A DNA stretch of 64,000 nucleotides from Pseudoxanthomonas sp. Root630 (GCF_001427585.1 NZ_LMGY01000012.1:363408-427407), one strand, 5' to 3'; numbered from the stretch's first letter, positions 50,639 through 60,700 are shown. The notes: generated by a model not told the origin, from the letters alone. A program made the numbers and translations.

Positions 50639-51511
50639 CTAGGGACCAGCGAGTAGCTCTGCATCTTGATCGGCTGCCGCCTTCAGCCAGTCCGCAACGG
50701 CCCTAAACCTTGCAACTTGCGCGGCATCCTTATGGCTGAGAAGCCAGAGTTCGCGCTTGGACTCGATGCCGTCCTGCAATCTCGTCAGGCCAAGACGGCG
50801 GCCAACGACGCACGGCAGCAGCGCGATCCCCAGGCCGCGCTCGCAGGCTCGAGCGAGCATGGCAATGCTGCTGAATCTCAAGAAGCGTTGTGGGCCGATC
50901 TTCGCCAGCCACTGCATCTCCGGTAACCAGGACATCTCGGCTGGGAAAGACAGCCAAGTGAGCGACGCCCATTCTTTCCGCGTGGCGCCCGCAAAGGCGG
51001 CGGCGCCGTATACCGCGAATCCCAACTCACCCACTTTGCGCATGCGAAGCGCTGCATCGGCACTCGGCCGATTCAGTCGTAACGCCAAGTCTGTTTCCCT
51101 GCGGGTGAATGAGTATTCCCGCATGTCACCCAACAGATTGATCTCCAGTCGCGGATGACGCTCCATCAGCGATGGAACGTGCTCAGCTAGCCAGTGGCTG
51201 AGGACAACATCGATGCCTGTGATGTTGACCGGCCCGGCGATGTCCTCCTGCTCAGCACGCGCCTCCAAGAACATCGTCTCCACCCGGTCCACGATGCGAT
51301 CAGCATGCGCCAGAAAAACCCGACCACTCTCGGTCGCCTTGTAGCCCGTCGGGTCACGGATGAACAGGCGCACGCCAAGCGCGTCTTCCGCTGCCGCCAA
51401 CCGGCGGCTGACGGTGGACGTCACCAGACCCAGATTGCGCGCGGTCTGCGCCATCGATCCGGTCTGGGCCAGCGCCCGAAGCAGTGGAATGTCGTTCCAG
51501 TCGAAGTCCAT
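50639..51511 (-). CDS. LysR-family transcriptional regulator
   Basis: 290 residues from the ATG at 51511 with GGAGGGG upstream; the frame is open 15 codons further. Helix-turn-helix LLRALAQTGSMAQTARNLGLVTSTVSRRLAAAEDALG and an effector domain with LARACERGLGIALLPCVVGRRLG. Divergent from the alpha/beta hydrolase and aldo/keto reductase genes, so it probably regulates them. Confidence 0.93.
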   Translation of the reverse strand: MDFDWNDIPLLRALAQTGSMAQTARNLGLVTSTVSRRLAAAEDALGVRLFIRDPTGYKATESGRVFLAHADRIVDRVETMFLEARAEQEDIAGPVNITGIDVVLSHWLAEHVPSLMERHPRLEINLLGDMREYSFTRRETDLALRLNRPSADAALRMRKVGELGFAVYGAAAFAGATRKEWASLTWLSFPAEMSWLPEMQWLAKIGPQRFLRFSSIAMLARACERGLGIALLPCVVGRRLGLTRLQDGIESKRELWLLSHKDAAQVARFRAVADWLKAAADQDAELLAGP

Positions 51512-51674
51512 CCGGTCCCCTCCGCGGGCCTGTCGGTAGACGTTGCATTTCTGCATTCATTGTTTGCCCGAATAGCTATTTTCGCAACGCCCAGGCAGGC
51601 GTAAAAAGTGCGCCACGGAGCAGGCAGACCACCCCGGTCTACCCCCGCCACTACCCACCACAGGAACCGCAATC

Positions 51675-52583
51675 ATGAAAGCCATTCTTCTTGCTTCCGT
51701 CCTGACCGCTGCCGCCGCTTCGGCCCCGGCCTTGGCCAAGGACACCGCCGCCACCGTCAAGACCCAGTACGTCGAAGTCGACGGCAACCGCGTTGCCTAC
51801 CGCTCCATCGGTACCGGCAGCCCCATCGTGCTGGCCAACCGCATGCGCGGCACGCTGGACACCTGGGACCCGGCCTTCCTGGACACCCTGGCCAAGCACC
51901 ACACCGTCATCACCTTCGACTACCCCGGCGTGGGCTACTCCACCGGCACGTTGCCGGATGACCTGGGCAAGGTCGCCCAGTTCGTCGACCGCTTTGCCAC
52001 GTCGATCAAGCTGGGCAAGTTCGCCATGGCCGGCTGGTCCTGGGGTGGGTTCACCACCCAGACACTGTTGCTCGACCAGCCCGAGCGCGTGACCCATGCC
52101 GTACTGATCGGCACCAACCCCCCGGGCGCGGGCCAGATCCCGATCCAGCAGGTCTTCATCGAGCGCGCCCTGAAGCCGGTCAACGATCTGGATGACGAGT
52201 ACGTGCTGTTCTTCGAGCCCAAGTCCGCGTTCAGCCGCGCCGCCGCCAAAGCCTCACGCGATCGCATCTATGCGCGTCCGGACGTGGTCTCGAAGATCCC
52301 CAGCCGTGTCGAACAGATCCAGGTCTACCTGACCGCCGCGCAGGCCTTCGGCGAAGACAAGCTGGGCCGCCGCCAGGCGCTGACCCAGACCCGCACGCCG
52401 ATCCTGGTAATCAGTGGCGATAACGACACGAGCACGGCGGGTCAGAACTGGTTCCCGCTGGTCGGCCAGATGAAGAACGCGCAGTTCGTGTTCTACCCCG
52501 AATCCGGCCACGGTCCGCAGCACCAGTATCCGGAACTGTCGGCCGAGTACATCACCGACTTCATCGCCCGCACCTCGAAGTAA
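51675..52583 (+). CDS. Secreted alpha/beta hydrolase
   Basis: 302 residues. Sec signal MKAILLASVLTAAAASAPALA. Elements: IVLANRMRGTLDTWDPAFLDTLAKHHTVITFDYPGVGYS, nucleophile elbow GWSWGG (a tryptophan-serine elbow), acid in VISGDND, and the final histidine in ESGHGPQHQYP. Same group as haloperoxidase/esterase-like hydrolases. Followed by an aldo/keto reductase, divergent from a LysR gene. Confidence 0.92.
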   Translation: MKAILLASVLTAAAASAPALAKDTAATVKTQYVEVDGNRVAYRSIGTGSPIVLANRMRGTLDTWDPAFLDTLAKHHTVITFDYPGVGYSTGTLPDDLGKVAQFVDRFATSIKLGKFAMAGWSWGGFTTQTLLLDQPERVTHAVLIGTNPPGAGQIPIQQVFIERALKPVNDLDDEYVLFFEPKSAFSRAAAKASRDRIYARPDVVSKIPSRVEQIQVYLTAAQAFGEDKLGRRQALTQTRTPILVISGDNDTSTAGQNWFPLVGQMKNAQFVFYPESGHGPQHQYPELSAEYITDFIARTSK

Positions 52584-52590
52584 ATCACCC

Positions 52591-52612
52591 GGCGGCGCCC
52601 AAAAGCGCCGCC
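52591..52612 (+). promoter_or_regulatory. Short hairpin between the hydrolase and aldo/keto reductase genes
   Basis: GGCGGCGC (52591-52598) and GCGCCGCC (52605-52612) pair perfectly around a 6-base loop. No T-run follows, and the ribosome site AGGAGAG comes just after, so it may tune translation of the second gene. Confidence 0.5.
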
Positions 52613-52626
52613 TCAGGAGAGCTGTC

Positions 52627-53661
52627 ATGCGTTACCGCATTTTTGGCCACACCGGTCTTCGTGTCTCGACGCTGGCGTTGGGCGCCGGCAACTTCGGCAA
52701 AGGCTGGGGGTATGGCGCCGAGCAGGACGAAGCCCAGCGCATCTACGCCACCTACCGCGACGCCGGTGGCAACTTCATCGACACCGCCGACCAGTACCAG
52801 TTCGGCCAGTCCGAGACGATGCTGGGCCAGTTCATGGCCGGCCATCGCGACGAGATCGTGTTGGCGTCCAAGTTCTCGCTCGGTGACTCACCGGACGCAG
52901 GCCTGCAGCGCAGCGGCAACAGCCGGAAGGCGATGCGGACTTCCGTCGAGGCGAGCCTCAAGCGACTGAAGACGGACTATCTCGATCTGCTGTGGGTACA
53001 CATGCCCGATGGCATCACGCCGATCGATGAGCTGGCGCGCAGCCTGGATGACCTGATTCGTAGCGGCAAGATCCTGCATGCCGGCCTGTCGGACTTCCCG
53101 GCATGGCGCATCGCCACCGCGGCGACCTTGGCCGACGCCAAGGGCTGGGCGCCGGTGTCTGCAGTGCAGTTGGAGTACAGCCTGGTCGAACGCTCGGCCG
53201 AGCGCGAGTTGCTGCCGATGGCCAAGGGCTTCAACCTCGGCACGGTGGCGTGGTCGCCGCTGGGCGGCGGTCTGCTGACGGGCAAGTACCGTCGCGGTGA
53301 GACCGGCCGAGCTCAAGGCCTGGGTGTGGTCATTCACGGTGAAGACGACGCGCGCAAGACGGCCGTGGTGGACGCGGTGCTGGCCATCGCCGAAGAAGCC
53401 GGCGTTGCACCCAGCCATGTCGCCATTGCGTGGGTCTTGGCCAAGGGCGTGCTGCCCATCATCGGACCCCGCACGCACGACCAGCTGACGGACAACCTGA
53501 AGGCGTTGGAGTTCGCACTTTCGTCCGAGCAACTGCTGCGCTTGGATCAGGCCAGTGCATTCAAGCTGGGGTTCCCGCACGATGTAGTCGCGGAGACCGC
53601 GCCGGCGCTGGCCGGCGGCAAACTCGAAATGATCGACTTCCCGGTGCGCTCGGTTCGTTGA
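52627..53661 (+). CDS. Aldo/keto reductase
   Basis: 344 residues; AGGAGAG upstream. TIM-barrel AKR signatures: GHTGLRVSTLALGAGNFG, FIDTADQYQFGQSETMLGQ (catalytic Asp and Tyr), DYLDLLWVHMPD, and IIGPRTHDQLTDNL near the end for the NADPH site. Catalytic K and H in LASKFSLG and LLWVHMP. A general carbonyl reductase; pairs with the preceding hydrolase. Confidence 0.95.
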   Translation: MRYRIFGHTGLRVSTLALGAGNFGKGWGYGAEQDEAQRIYATYRDAGGNFIDTADQYQFGQSETMLGQFMAGHRDEIVLASKFSLGDSPDAGLQRSGNSRKAMRTSVEASLKRLKTDYLDLLWVHMPDGITPIDELARSLDDLIRSGKILHAGLSDFPAWRIATAATLADAKGWAPVSAVQLEYSLVERSAERELLPMAKGFNLGTVAWSPLGGGLLTGKYRRGETGRAQGLGVVIHGEDDARKTAVVDAVLAIAEEAGVAPSHVAIAWVLAKGVLPIIGPRTHDQLTDNLKALEFALSSEQLLRLDQASAFKLGFPHDVVAETAPALAGGKLEMIDFPVRSVR

Positions 53662-53674
53662 TCACGAGTGAATG

Positions 53675-53702
53675 ATGTTCGCTTCCAGCCAGAAGCGGAC
53701 AT
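53675..53702. repeat. Dispersed palindrome, slightly diverged copy
   Basis: ATGTTCGCTTC and GAAGCGGACAT arms (one T/C difference from perfect) around CAGCCA. Same family as 39421-39447; located between the aldo/keto reductase and the arsenic operon. Confidence 0.78.
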
Positions 53703-53740
53703 GGGCGCCAACCAGGAAGATCAGCGGGCTGCTTCCATAC

Positions 53741-54439
53741 CTAGATGGCGCGGAGGCTGACCCGCTTGGCAAGCTCTTCTGCGCTTTCCTTTCGTTCGCT
53801 ATAGCGATCGACCAGGTAGGGCGAGACATCCCGCGTCAGTAGCGTGAATTTCACTAGCTCTTCCATGACGTCCACGACGCGGTCATAGAATTCTTCCTCG
53901 AACTCGTTGAACGCTTTTGCGACAGAGGATTGGTTGGGGATCGTGATCATGCGCATCCAACGTCCAAGCACACGGAGCTGGTTCACTGCATTGAAGGACT
54001 GCGAACCGCCAGAGACTTGCATGACGGCTAGCGTCTTGCCCTGGGTTGGGCGCACGGAGCCTTGAGACAGTGGAATCCAATCGATCTGCGCTTTCATGAT
54101 GCCGCTCATGGAACCGTGTCGCTCGGGTGAGCTCCAGACCATGCCCTCCGACCACTGCACCAGTTGCCGCAATTCCTGCACCTTCGGGTGCGTGTCGGGC
54201 TCTGCATCCGGAAGAGGAAGGCCTGTCGGATCGAAAAGCCGGGTCTCGGCCCCCATCGCCTGAAGTAGTCGGGCCGCCTCCAGCGCGAGCAGCTTGCTGT
54301 ATGACCTCTTCCTCAGCGATCCGTAAAGCAGAAGTATCCGCGGGGCATGCGTAGCGAGTGCGGCCGGGGATAGGCGGTCAGCCTCCGGCACATGGAACAG
54401 CTCGGCCGAGACGTTGGGCAGATCGCTAGGATTAGACAT
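53741..54439 (-). CDS. arsH: NADPH-dependent FMN reductase ArsH
   Basis: 232 residues from the ATG at 54439 (a TTG four codons upstream is in frame). Flavodoxin-like fold with [53 protein letters not shown], and [31 protein letters not shown], the ArsH signature. Oxidises trivalent organoarsenicals or reduces quinones/azo dyes. Last gene of the ars operon; its start overlaps the end of aqpS by 8 bases. Confidence 0.95.
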   Translation of the reverse strand: MSNPSDLPNVSAELFHVPEADRLSPAALATHAPRILLLYGSLRKRSYSKLLALEAARLLQAMGAETRLFDPTGLPLPDAEPDTHPKVQELRQLVQWSEGMVWSSPERHGSMSGIMKAQIDWIPLSQGSVRPTQGKTLAVMQVSGGSQSFNAVNQLRVLGRWMRMITIPNQSSVAKAFNEFEEEFYDRVVDVMEELVKFTLLTRDVSPYLVDRYSERKESAEELAKRVSLRAI

Positions 54440-55079
54440 GAGGCTTTCCAAGTAGCTTGTGGATCATTACGCCCAGGGCTGCACCAATGGCCTGCGCCAC
54501 AACGAAGGCAGGCACGTCACCAGGCGAAATGCCGGCGAAGCTGTCACTGAACATGCGGCCGAAGGCTGCTGCAGGATTTGCGAACGAGGTCGACGAAGTG
54601 AACCAATAGGCCGCACCGATGTATGCGGCCACCATCGCGGCCAGTCGGGGTGCTGGTGCACGGAGCACCACCAGCAGCAAGCCCGCTGTTGCAACGATCT
54701 CGCCCAGCCATTGGCCCGCGCCGGTCCGCGCCTTCGTGGAGAACTCCAGAATCGGAAGATCGAACATGGCGTTCGCCAACAAAGCACCGCATACCGCACC
54801 CGCGAGTTGGACTACGATGTATGGCAGCAACAGATTCCGGGGCAGTTCGCCACGCGCAGCCATGACGGCGCTGACCGCCGGGTTCATGTGCGCACCACTG
54901 ATCGAACCGAACACCTCAATGAGGACGTAGAGACCGCCGACCGTTGCCAGCGTGTTGGCCAGCAAGGCAACGGCATCGTTTCCGTCCGCGAGGCGCTCGG
55001 CCATGATCCCAGAGCCCACCACCGTCACCAGCAGCAGGCCCGAGGCCAAGAACTCGGCGAAGAGGCGCTGGCGGATCAT
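54432..55079 (-). CDS. aqpS: Aquaglyceroporin-like MIP channel of the ars operon
   Basis: 215 residues, six membrane helices plus two half-helices with NPA boxes: [11 protein letters not shown] and [10 protein letters not shown]. In Sinorhizobium meliloti, AqpS in the same operon setting lets arsenite leave the cell down its gradient after ArsC reduces arsenate. No arsB or acr3 gene is nearby, so this channel may be the exit route here too. 4-base overlap with arsC. Confidence 0.92.
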   Translation of the reverse strand: MIRQRLFAEFLASGLLLVTVVGSGIMAERLADGNDAVALLANTLATVGGLYVLIEVFGSISGAHMNPAVSAVMAARGELPRNLLLPYIVVQLAGAVCGALLANAMFDLPILEFSTKARTGAGQWLGEIVATAGLLLVVLRAPAPRLAAMVAAYIGAAYWFTSSTSFANPAAAFGRMFSDSFAGISPGDVPAFVVAQAIGAALGVMIHKLLGKPHV

Positions 55080-55579
55080 TCAGCGCCGACGCGCCCGATC
55101 TCGCCCAGCTTTGCTTGTGCAGCCAAGCGGTCGAGGCTTTGCAGCGGAAGTGATAGCAGCAGCTCGATACGACGGCGCAATGTGGCGAATGCCGCGGTAT
55201 AAGCTCGACGACGATCTTCTTCATTGCCTGTGGCGGCTACCGGATCGGGCACACCCCAGTGCGCGAGTGCAGGATGACCCAGCCATACGGGGCAGGCCTC
55301 TCCAGCCGCGTTGTCGCAAACGGTGATGACGATATCCATCTCGGGTGCGCCTTCCCCGGCGAACTCATCCCAGTTCTTGCTGCGCACTTGGCTGGCGTCA
55401 TAGCCGATGGCCTCGGCCAGCTCCCGCGCCATCGGCTGAACTTGACCGCTGGGATGACTGCCGGCGCTATAGGCCTTGAACCGGCCGTGGCCCAGCACGT
55501 TCAGGATTGCCTCGGCCATGATGCTGCGCGCAGAGTTGCCGGTGCACAGAAACAGTACGTTGTAGGTCTTCTCGGTCAT
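55076..55579 (-). CDS. arsC: Arsenate reductase, low-molecular-weight phosphatase type
   Basis: 167 residues. LMW-phosphatase loop LFLCTGNSARSIMAE, with CTGNSAR as the Cx5R site, and the late pair of cysteines DIVITVCDNAAGEACPVW used in disulfide relay. Reduces arsenate to arsenite using thioredoxin or glutaredoxin. Second gene of the operon, 21 bases after arsR. Confidence 0.95.
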   Translation of the reverse strand: MTEKTYNVLFLCTGNSARSIMAEAILNVLGHGRFKAYSAGSHPSGQVQPMARELAEAIGYDASQVRSKNWDEFAGEGAPEMDIVITVCDNAAGEACPVWLGHPALAHWGVPDPVAATGNEEDRRRAYTAAFATLRRRIELLLSLPLQSLDRLAAQAKLGEIGRVGAE

Positions 55580-55600
55580 GTCGTATCTCTGGAATGCGGA

Positions 55601-55921
55601 TCAACGGAGCTTCTTCTTGACTGCCGGCATGCAGGACTTCCCGCCGCAGCAGTTCTCCGTTAGGAAGCCAATCAGACCGTTCATACGGTCGTAGTCGGCA
55701 CGTATCCGGATGACACGTCCTTCCCGCTCGTCAGTAACAAGCCCTGCGGCGCGCAACTGGTTCAGATGTGCCGTAAGCGTGGCAGGCGGCAAATCGAGCT
55801 GATCGCGTAGCTCGCCAACGGCCATACCGCCTGGGCCGGCTTGTACAAGTGCGCGATAGGCGGCAAGCCGGTGGCCGTGCGCGAGCGCACGAAGCGCTTG
55901 AACGGTCTGGGGCGTATCCAT
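55601..55921 (-). CDS. arsR: Arsenic-responsive ArsR repressor
   Basis: 106 residues. Winged helix with GGMAVGELRDQLDLPPATLTAHLNQLRAAGLVTDEREGRV. The arsenic site is most likely the C-terminal cluster NCCGGKSC (three cysteines), as in proteobacterial ArsR proteins that carry the site at the C-terminus instead of in the recognition helix. Start ATG 55921 abuts a palindromic operator. First gene of arsR-arsC-aqpS-arsH. Confidence 0.93.
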   Translation of the reverse strand: MDTPQTVQALRALAHGHRLAAYRALVQAGPGGMAVGELRDQLDLPPATLTAHLNQLRAAGLVTDEREGRVIRIRADYDRMNGLIGFLTENCCGGKSCMPAVKKKLR

Positions 55922-55949
55922 ACTTCTATATTTCCGGAATATTAGAAGT
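55922..55949. promoter_or_regulatory. ArsR operator abutting the arsR start codon
   Basis: ACTTCTA and TAGAAGT arms flank a near-palindromic TATTTCCGGAATAT core, 28 bp in total. Its last base adjoins the ATG of arsR, and a TTGCAA-like -35 lies just upstream, so the mRNA may be leaderless or nearly so. Confidence 0.8.
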
Positions 55950-55975
55950 ATTGCAACCCATCATTGCAGCGAGAT

Positions 55976-55999
55976 GTCAGCTTTGGGTCGTAAGCTGAC
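55976..55999. repeat. Diverged copy of the dispersed palindrome
   Basis: GTCAGCTT and AAGCTGAC are perfect arms around TGGGTCGT; the layout ATGTC-GCTT...AAGC-GAC follows the dispersed palindromes with compensated changes in both arms. Lies between arsR and the recombinase gene. Confidence 0.5.
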
Positions 56000-56050
56000 T
56001 ACTCTTGCCGGCCCCACACCGACACTGGAGCCTCCTAACAGGAGACTCCC

Positions 56051-56659
56051 ATGCCCTCTCGACGCACGCCGTGGAACAAGGGGAAGCTGGTCGGCCAGAA
56101 GACGCCGCTCCGGCTTTGCGACATTTGGTCCATTCGGGTCCGGCTACAGCTTGGCAAGAACGCCCGAGATCTAGCTCTGTTCAATTTGGCCATTGATTCA
56201 AAGCTCCGAGGCTGTGACCTCGTCAGCTTGCGACTGCGCGATGTATCCCATGGCTCGGCGATTGCGAAGCGGGCAATCGTGCTGCAGCGGAAAACTGATC
56301 GACCGGTGCAGTTTGAGCTAACGGACTTGACCCGAACTTCGGTTGCCGAGTGGGCTCGTCAGGCTCAGATTGTGCCGGGAGCCTACTTGTTTCCAGGTCG
56401 AGCCAAGTACGTCGGACATCTATCGACCAGACAGTACGCTCGCATCGTCTCATCATGGGTCACTGCCATTGGTCTCGATCGACACAGCTACGGCACGCAC
56501 AGCATGCGCAGGACGAAGGCGTCTCTGATATACCGGCGCACGAAAAATCTGCGAGCCGTCCAGATCCTTCTGGGCCATACCAAGCTCGAGAGCACGGTAC
56601 GGTACCTGGGGATCGAGGTTGAGGATGCTCTGGAGATGGCCGAGCAAACGGAGGCCTAG
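56051..56659 (+). CDS. Small tyrosine recombinase/integrase (catalytic domain only)
   Basis: 202 residues. Catalytic set: first arginine in SKLRGCDLVSLRLRDV, HSMRRT (HxxR), LLGHTKLESTVRYLG with the tyrosine nucleophile. The block GTHSMRRTKASLIYRRTKNL is common to small integrases found on genomic islands of Proteobacteria. Most such enzymes are two-domain proteins of 300-400 residues; here the core-binding N-terminal domain is missing or very short, starting MPSRRTPWNKGKL. Adjacent to the arsenic operon and a dispersed palindrome, so it may have moved that cargo. Activity uncertain. Confidence 0.85.
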   Translation: MPSRRTPWNKGKLVGQKTPLRLCDIWSIRVRLQLGKNARDLALFNLAIDSKLRGCDLVSLRLRDVSHGSAIAKRAIVLQRKTDRPVQFELTDLTRTSVAEWARQAQIVPGAYLFPGRAKYVGHLSTRQYARIVSSWVTAIGLDRHSYGTHSMRRTKASLIYRRTKNLRAVQILLGHTKLESTVRYLGIEVEDALEMAEQTEA

Positions 56660-56675
56660 CCAGCAAACGAGCCCC

Positions 56676-56709
56676 AAGCGGCCTTCGGGCTCGGACCCCA
56701 AGGCCGCTT
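56676..56709 (+). terminator. Inverted repeat after the recombinase gene
   Basis: AAGCGGCCTT (56676-56685) and AAGGCCGCTT (56700-56709) pair perfectly around a 14-base spacer. No clear T-run. May act as a terminator or as an arm of a recombination site. Confidence 0.45.
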
Positions 56710-56771
56710 CCGACCCGGAGCGGACGTGGTGGGTCTGCCATGGGCCGGGAAACCGCGGTGGACGCACACGA

Positions 56772-56790
56772 GTAACGAAATATACGTTAC
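56772..56790. promoter_or_regulatory. Palindrome in the promoter region of the response regulator gene
   Basis: GTAACG and CGTTAC flank AAATATA, and a CTACGTTAG follows. The site lies 30-48 bases before the ATG of the regulator, a position suitable for autoregulation or for overlapping the -10 region. Confidence 0.5.
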
Positions 56791-56819
56791 GCTACGTTAG
56801 AGCCGCCGACTCCCCCTTC

Positions 56820-57527
56820 ATGAGCCAACCCGATTCGCTGTCTCCCCGCATCGCCGTTGTCGAAGATGAGGACGAACTGCGGACCCTGATCGTCGGGGAA
56901 CTGAGTGAGCGGGGCTACGACGCCGTGGGCCTGGCGAGTGCGGAAGCCCTGTACCGCCACATGAGTGTCCAAGCGCTCGATATCGTTGTCCTGGACATCG
57001 GCCTTCCCGGAGAAAGCGGGCTGGAGGCGGCGTCGCACCTGCGGCAGCTCGATTCAGTAGGCATCATCCTGCTGACCGGCCGCGGCGGCAGGAAACTCAT
57101 GGCGAAGAGCCTTGAGATGGGCGCCGATCTTTTCCTCACCAAGCCCATCGACTACGACGTGCTGGCGGTGGCGGTCGCCAATCTCTATCGGCGGCTGGCG
57201 CCTTCGATGAACGATGCGCCGCTGGATGAGCACGTCGCGGAGGGTTGGTCGTTGTCCGACGCCGGCTGGACGTTGCATGGACCCGATGCCATGACGCTGG
57301 CGCTTAGCGAGGCGGAACGCACGATCCTCGCACGGCTCCTTGAGCAACCTGGCGTACCCGTGTCGAGAGCCGACCTGATCCAGATGCTGACCGATCAACC
57401 CTGGGATTTCGATCCCCATCGGCTGGACGTTCTGGTCCATCGCCTCCGCGGCAAGGTCAACAGCAGCTTCTCGCGGCCGCTGCCGCTGCGCGCCGTGCGT
57501 GGCGTCGGCTACGTATTCGCACCCTGA
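56820..57527 (+). CDS. OmpR/PhoB-family response regulator (orphan)
   Basis: 235 residues from ATG 56820; the open frame extends upstream through the region after the integrase but without homology. Receiver domain with RIAVVEDEDELR, phospho-acceptor in IVVLDIGLPGESGL, and LTKPID. C-terminal winged helix: LALSEAERTILARLLEQPGVPVSRADLIQML, then LDVLVHRLRGKVN and LRAVRGVGYVF. No histidine kinase is adjacent. Located directly upstream of the giant surface protein gene. Confidence 0.94.
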   Translation: MSQPDSLSPRIAVVEDEDELRTLIVGELSERGYDAVGLASAEALYRHMSVQALDIVVLDIGLPGESGLEAASHLRQLDSVGIILLTGRGGRKLMAKSLEMGADLFLTKPIDYDVLAVAVANLYRRLAPSMNDAPLDEHVAEGWSLSDAGWTLHGPDAMTLALSEAERTILARLLEQPGVPVSRADLIQMLTDQPWDFDPHRLDVLVHRLRGKVNSSFSRPLPLRAVRGVGYVFAP

Positions 57528-57772
57528 CGCCTCCCTTCCGTGAGGAACGGTGAGATTCGGTGAGCCGCCGTCATTGATGCCCGTCCCAACGCAATAGAGA
57601 CTTCGCGCACTTCCGATACCGGCATCGGTACCGGAGCCGCACCGCACGAGCGGTGATGTCTTCTCGCCATCCCGAGGGTCGCCCCCCCGCCACGGTTTCC
57701 GCCGCGGCGCGGGCGACGCCGTCCTGATGGCTTGCCGGATTCGATCCGGCCAGGCGGAACAGGGGAAAGTCA

Positions 57773-60700
57773 GTGAACGAGCAGGATGAGCCGACGTTGA
57801 TCGGCGGATGCGAGCGCGCGCGCGCGGGTTCGGCAGGGGGGGCGCTGCGGAACCGCAACCGGACGTGGCGCTGGATGACCCTGGCGACATGGCTGCTGGC
57901 ACCTGCGGCACTGGCGGCCGATCTGCAGATCACGGACCTGTCCGACACGGGCTACGATCCGACACCCGCCGGTGGCGAGGTGGTCTACAACGTCACGGTC
58001 GAGAACGGCGCCGCCGATACGGTACCCAGCGCCGTGGTCATCTTCGACCTGCCCGCGGGTACCGTGGCCGGCACGCTGCCGGCATTCTGCAGCGCCGATG
58101 CCGGCGTGCCTGCACGCGTGGTGTGCGCCGTGGGCGAACTGGTGGGTACGCAGACCGCGCAGGGCGTGCCGGTCAGCTTCCAACTGGGCGTCGATACGGG
58201 CGGCCAGGCGCCGGGCACGGTGACGATCCGGGGCGCCATCGGATTCGGTTCCGCGGTACCGCCGGCCGGCACGCCGATCACGGCGCTCACGCCGGGCGAT
58301 GCGTTCTTCGCCAGCGACACCAACACCGCCAACAACCAGCGCAACGAAGCCACCACCCTGACGACCGCCGGCGACCTGCGCCTGATCAAGAGCGCCACCC
58401 CGGATCCCGTGGTGGGCGGTAGCGAAGTCACCTACACGCTGACCGTCTTCAACGACGGCCCCAGTGCATCCACCAACTTCCGCGTGGTGGACACGCTGCC
58501 GGCGGCGACGACGTACGTGGCCAGCAGCTTCAATGGCTCCGGCTGGACCTTCAACAGCGGCACCATGACCGCGACCCACGCCGGCACGCTGGCCGTGGGC
58601 TCGAGCAGCAGCTTCACCTTCCGGGCGCGCGTGAACGCCGGCAGCGGCAACATCATCAACGCGGCGACCGTGGACGCCATTGGCACCCCGGATGCGGACC
58701 CGAGCAACAACGATGCCGTCGTCACCACCAGCATCACGCCGGGCGCCGACATGGCACTGAGCAAGTCCGCAGCACCCGCGCCCGCGATCGCGGGCCAGTC
58801 CGTCACCTTCACCCTGACCGCGCGCAACCTCGGCCCGAGCGTGGCGCAGAACGTCAGTCTCACCGACGCGCTGCCGGCAGGCTTCGTGATCACCGGCGGC
58901 ACCCAGCCGGGTAGCTGGAACTGCAGCAACGACGACGCCAACGGCACGCGGACGTGCACGCGTGCGGCGGACATGCCGGTCGGCGCGGTGGAAACACTGA
59001 CCATCGTCGCCACCGTGCCCTCCACGGGCGCCAACAGTAGCGGCGATGTCACCAACACGGCGACGATCACCTCCAGCACGCCGGATCCGAACGGTCCCGT
59101 CCTGGGCGTGAACAACAACAATGGCAGCGTCACCTTCACCGTGCTGGCCGATGGTGCCGACCTGTCGATGACCAAGAGCAAATCGCCGGCGCTGGTCGCG
59201 GTATGGGATGGCATCAGCCCCGACACCGACAGCCGCATGACCTCGCTGATCCGCGTGCGCAACCTGGGGCCGCGCGCCGCCAGCGGACAGGTGCAGGTGG
59301 TCGACGAACTCGCGGCGGGCGAAGAGTTCGTGTCCGCGTCGGGTCCGTGGACCTGCGCGGTCGACAATCCGTACGCCGTGCCGCCCGCGCGGCAGCGCGT
59401 GACCTGCGACCTGAATGCCGGTTCGCTTCCGCTGGCGGTGAACAGCAACTCGCCGCAGCTGCAGATCATCAGCCGTGCGCGTGCCGCGGGCGCGCTGACC
59501 AATACCGCGTGCACCGGCGGCACCAACGGTTCGCTCGAACCGCTGACGGCCGGCGGCATCGACCAGGATCCTGAAACCGGCAACGACTGCAGCGGCGCCG
59601 GCACACGCACCACCGACGAACGCGCCGACCTGCGCATCGCCAAGCAGACCAATGGCCCGGGCGATGCGGACAACGTGCTGACCGCCGCGCAGGACACGGT
59701 GACCTATACGCTCACCGTCACCAACGACGGCCCGGACAGCACCACCGGCATCGTGGTGAACGATGCGATCCCGGGTTTCGTCGCCGGCCGCACCACCGTC
59801 AGCGCGAATGCGCCTGTGGGCTGGACCTGCACCACCGGGGGGTCGGTCGTGTGCCGTTCCGGCACCACGGCCCTGGCCAATGGCGCCAGCGCCGTCATCG
59901 TGCTGACGGTGCAGCGCGCGCTGTTCGACAGTGCCGGGCTGGGTGCGGGCACCTGTGGAGGCGTGCCCACGACCAATGCGTTCTGCAATACCGCCGGGGT
60001 CGGCATCGATGCCGCCGTGGCGGGGTCGGTCGGCGAGATCGATGCGACCAACAACAACGCGTCGGACTGGCTGCAGATCGATCGCGTCGCCAACGTGCAG
60101 ACCACGGCGAAGAGCATCACATCGGGCGCGACCGGCCAGGCCGGCGTCAACACGACCTACGTGATGTCGTTCCGCAACCAGGGGCCGTCGACGGTGCCGG
60201 GCGTGGTGTTCCGCGACGTGTTCACGCTGCCCGCCGACGATGCCGGCTTCGTACTGATGTCGGCCACGCGCACCGGGGGTGGCACCGCCGCCTGCACGGC
60301 CACGCCCGGTCCCGGCATCGCCACGGCGCCTGCCGCAGGTGGCGTGTCGTATGCCAATCCGGCGGCGGGCACCGCACAGGTCACGCTGACCTGCGTGCCG
60401 CTGTCCTTGGCCAATGGCCAGACCGAAAGCCTGACCGTGGTGATCCGTCCGAACGTCAACGTCGGCAACACCGGACGCGTGTTCACCAACGTGGCGGACT
60501 TCTTCTTCGACCGCAACAACGACGGCACGCCCGACCCGGCGAGCGGTTCGGATGCCAACGGCAGCTTCGATTTCAATACCGACGCCAGCGCCGGCGACGA
60601 CCAGCGCAGCGCCAGCCTGCCGTTCAACAGCGGCAGCGTGGACCTGATCACCAACAAGGTGGATACCGGCTTCATCGGCGGCGTGGATCCGTTGGGCTAC

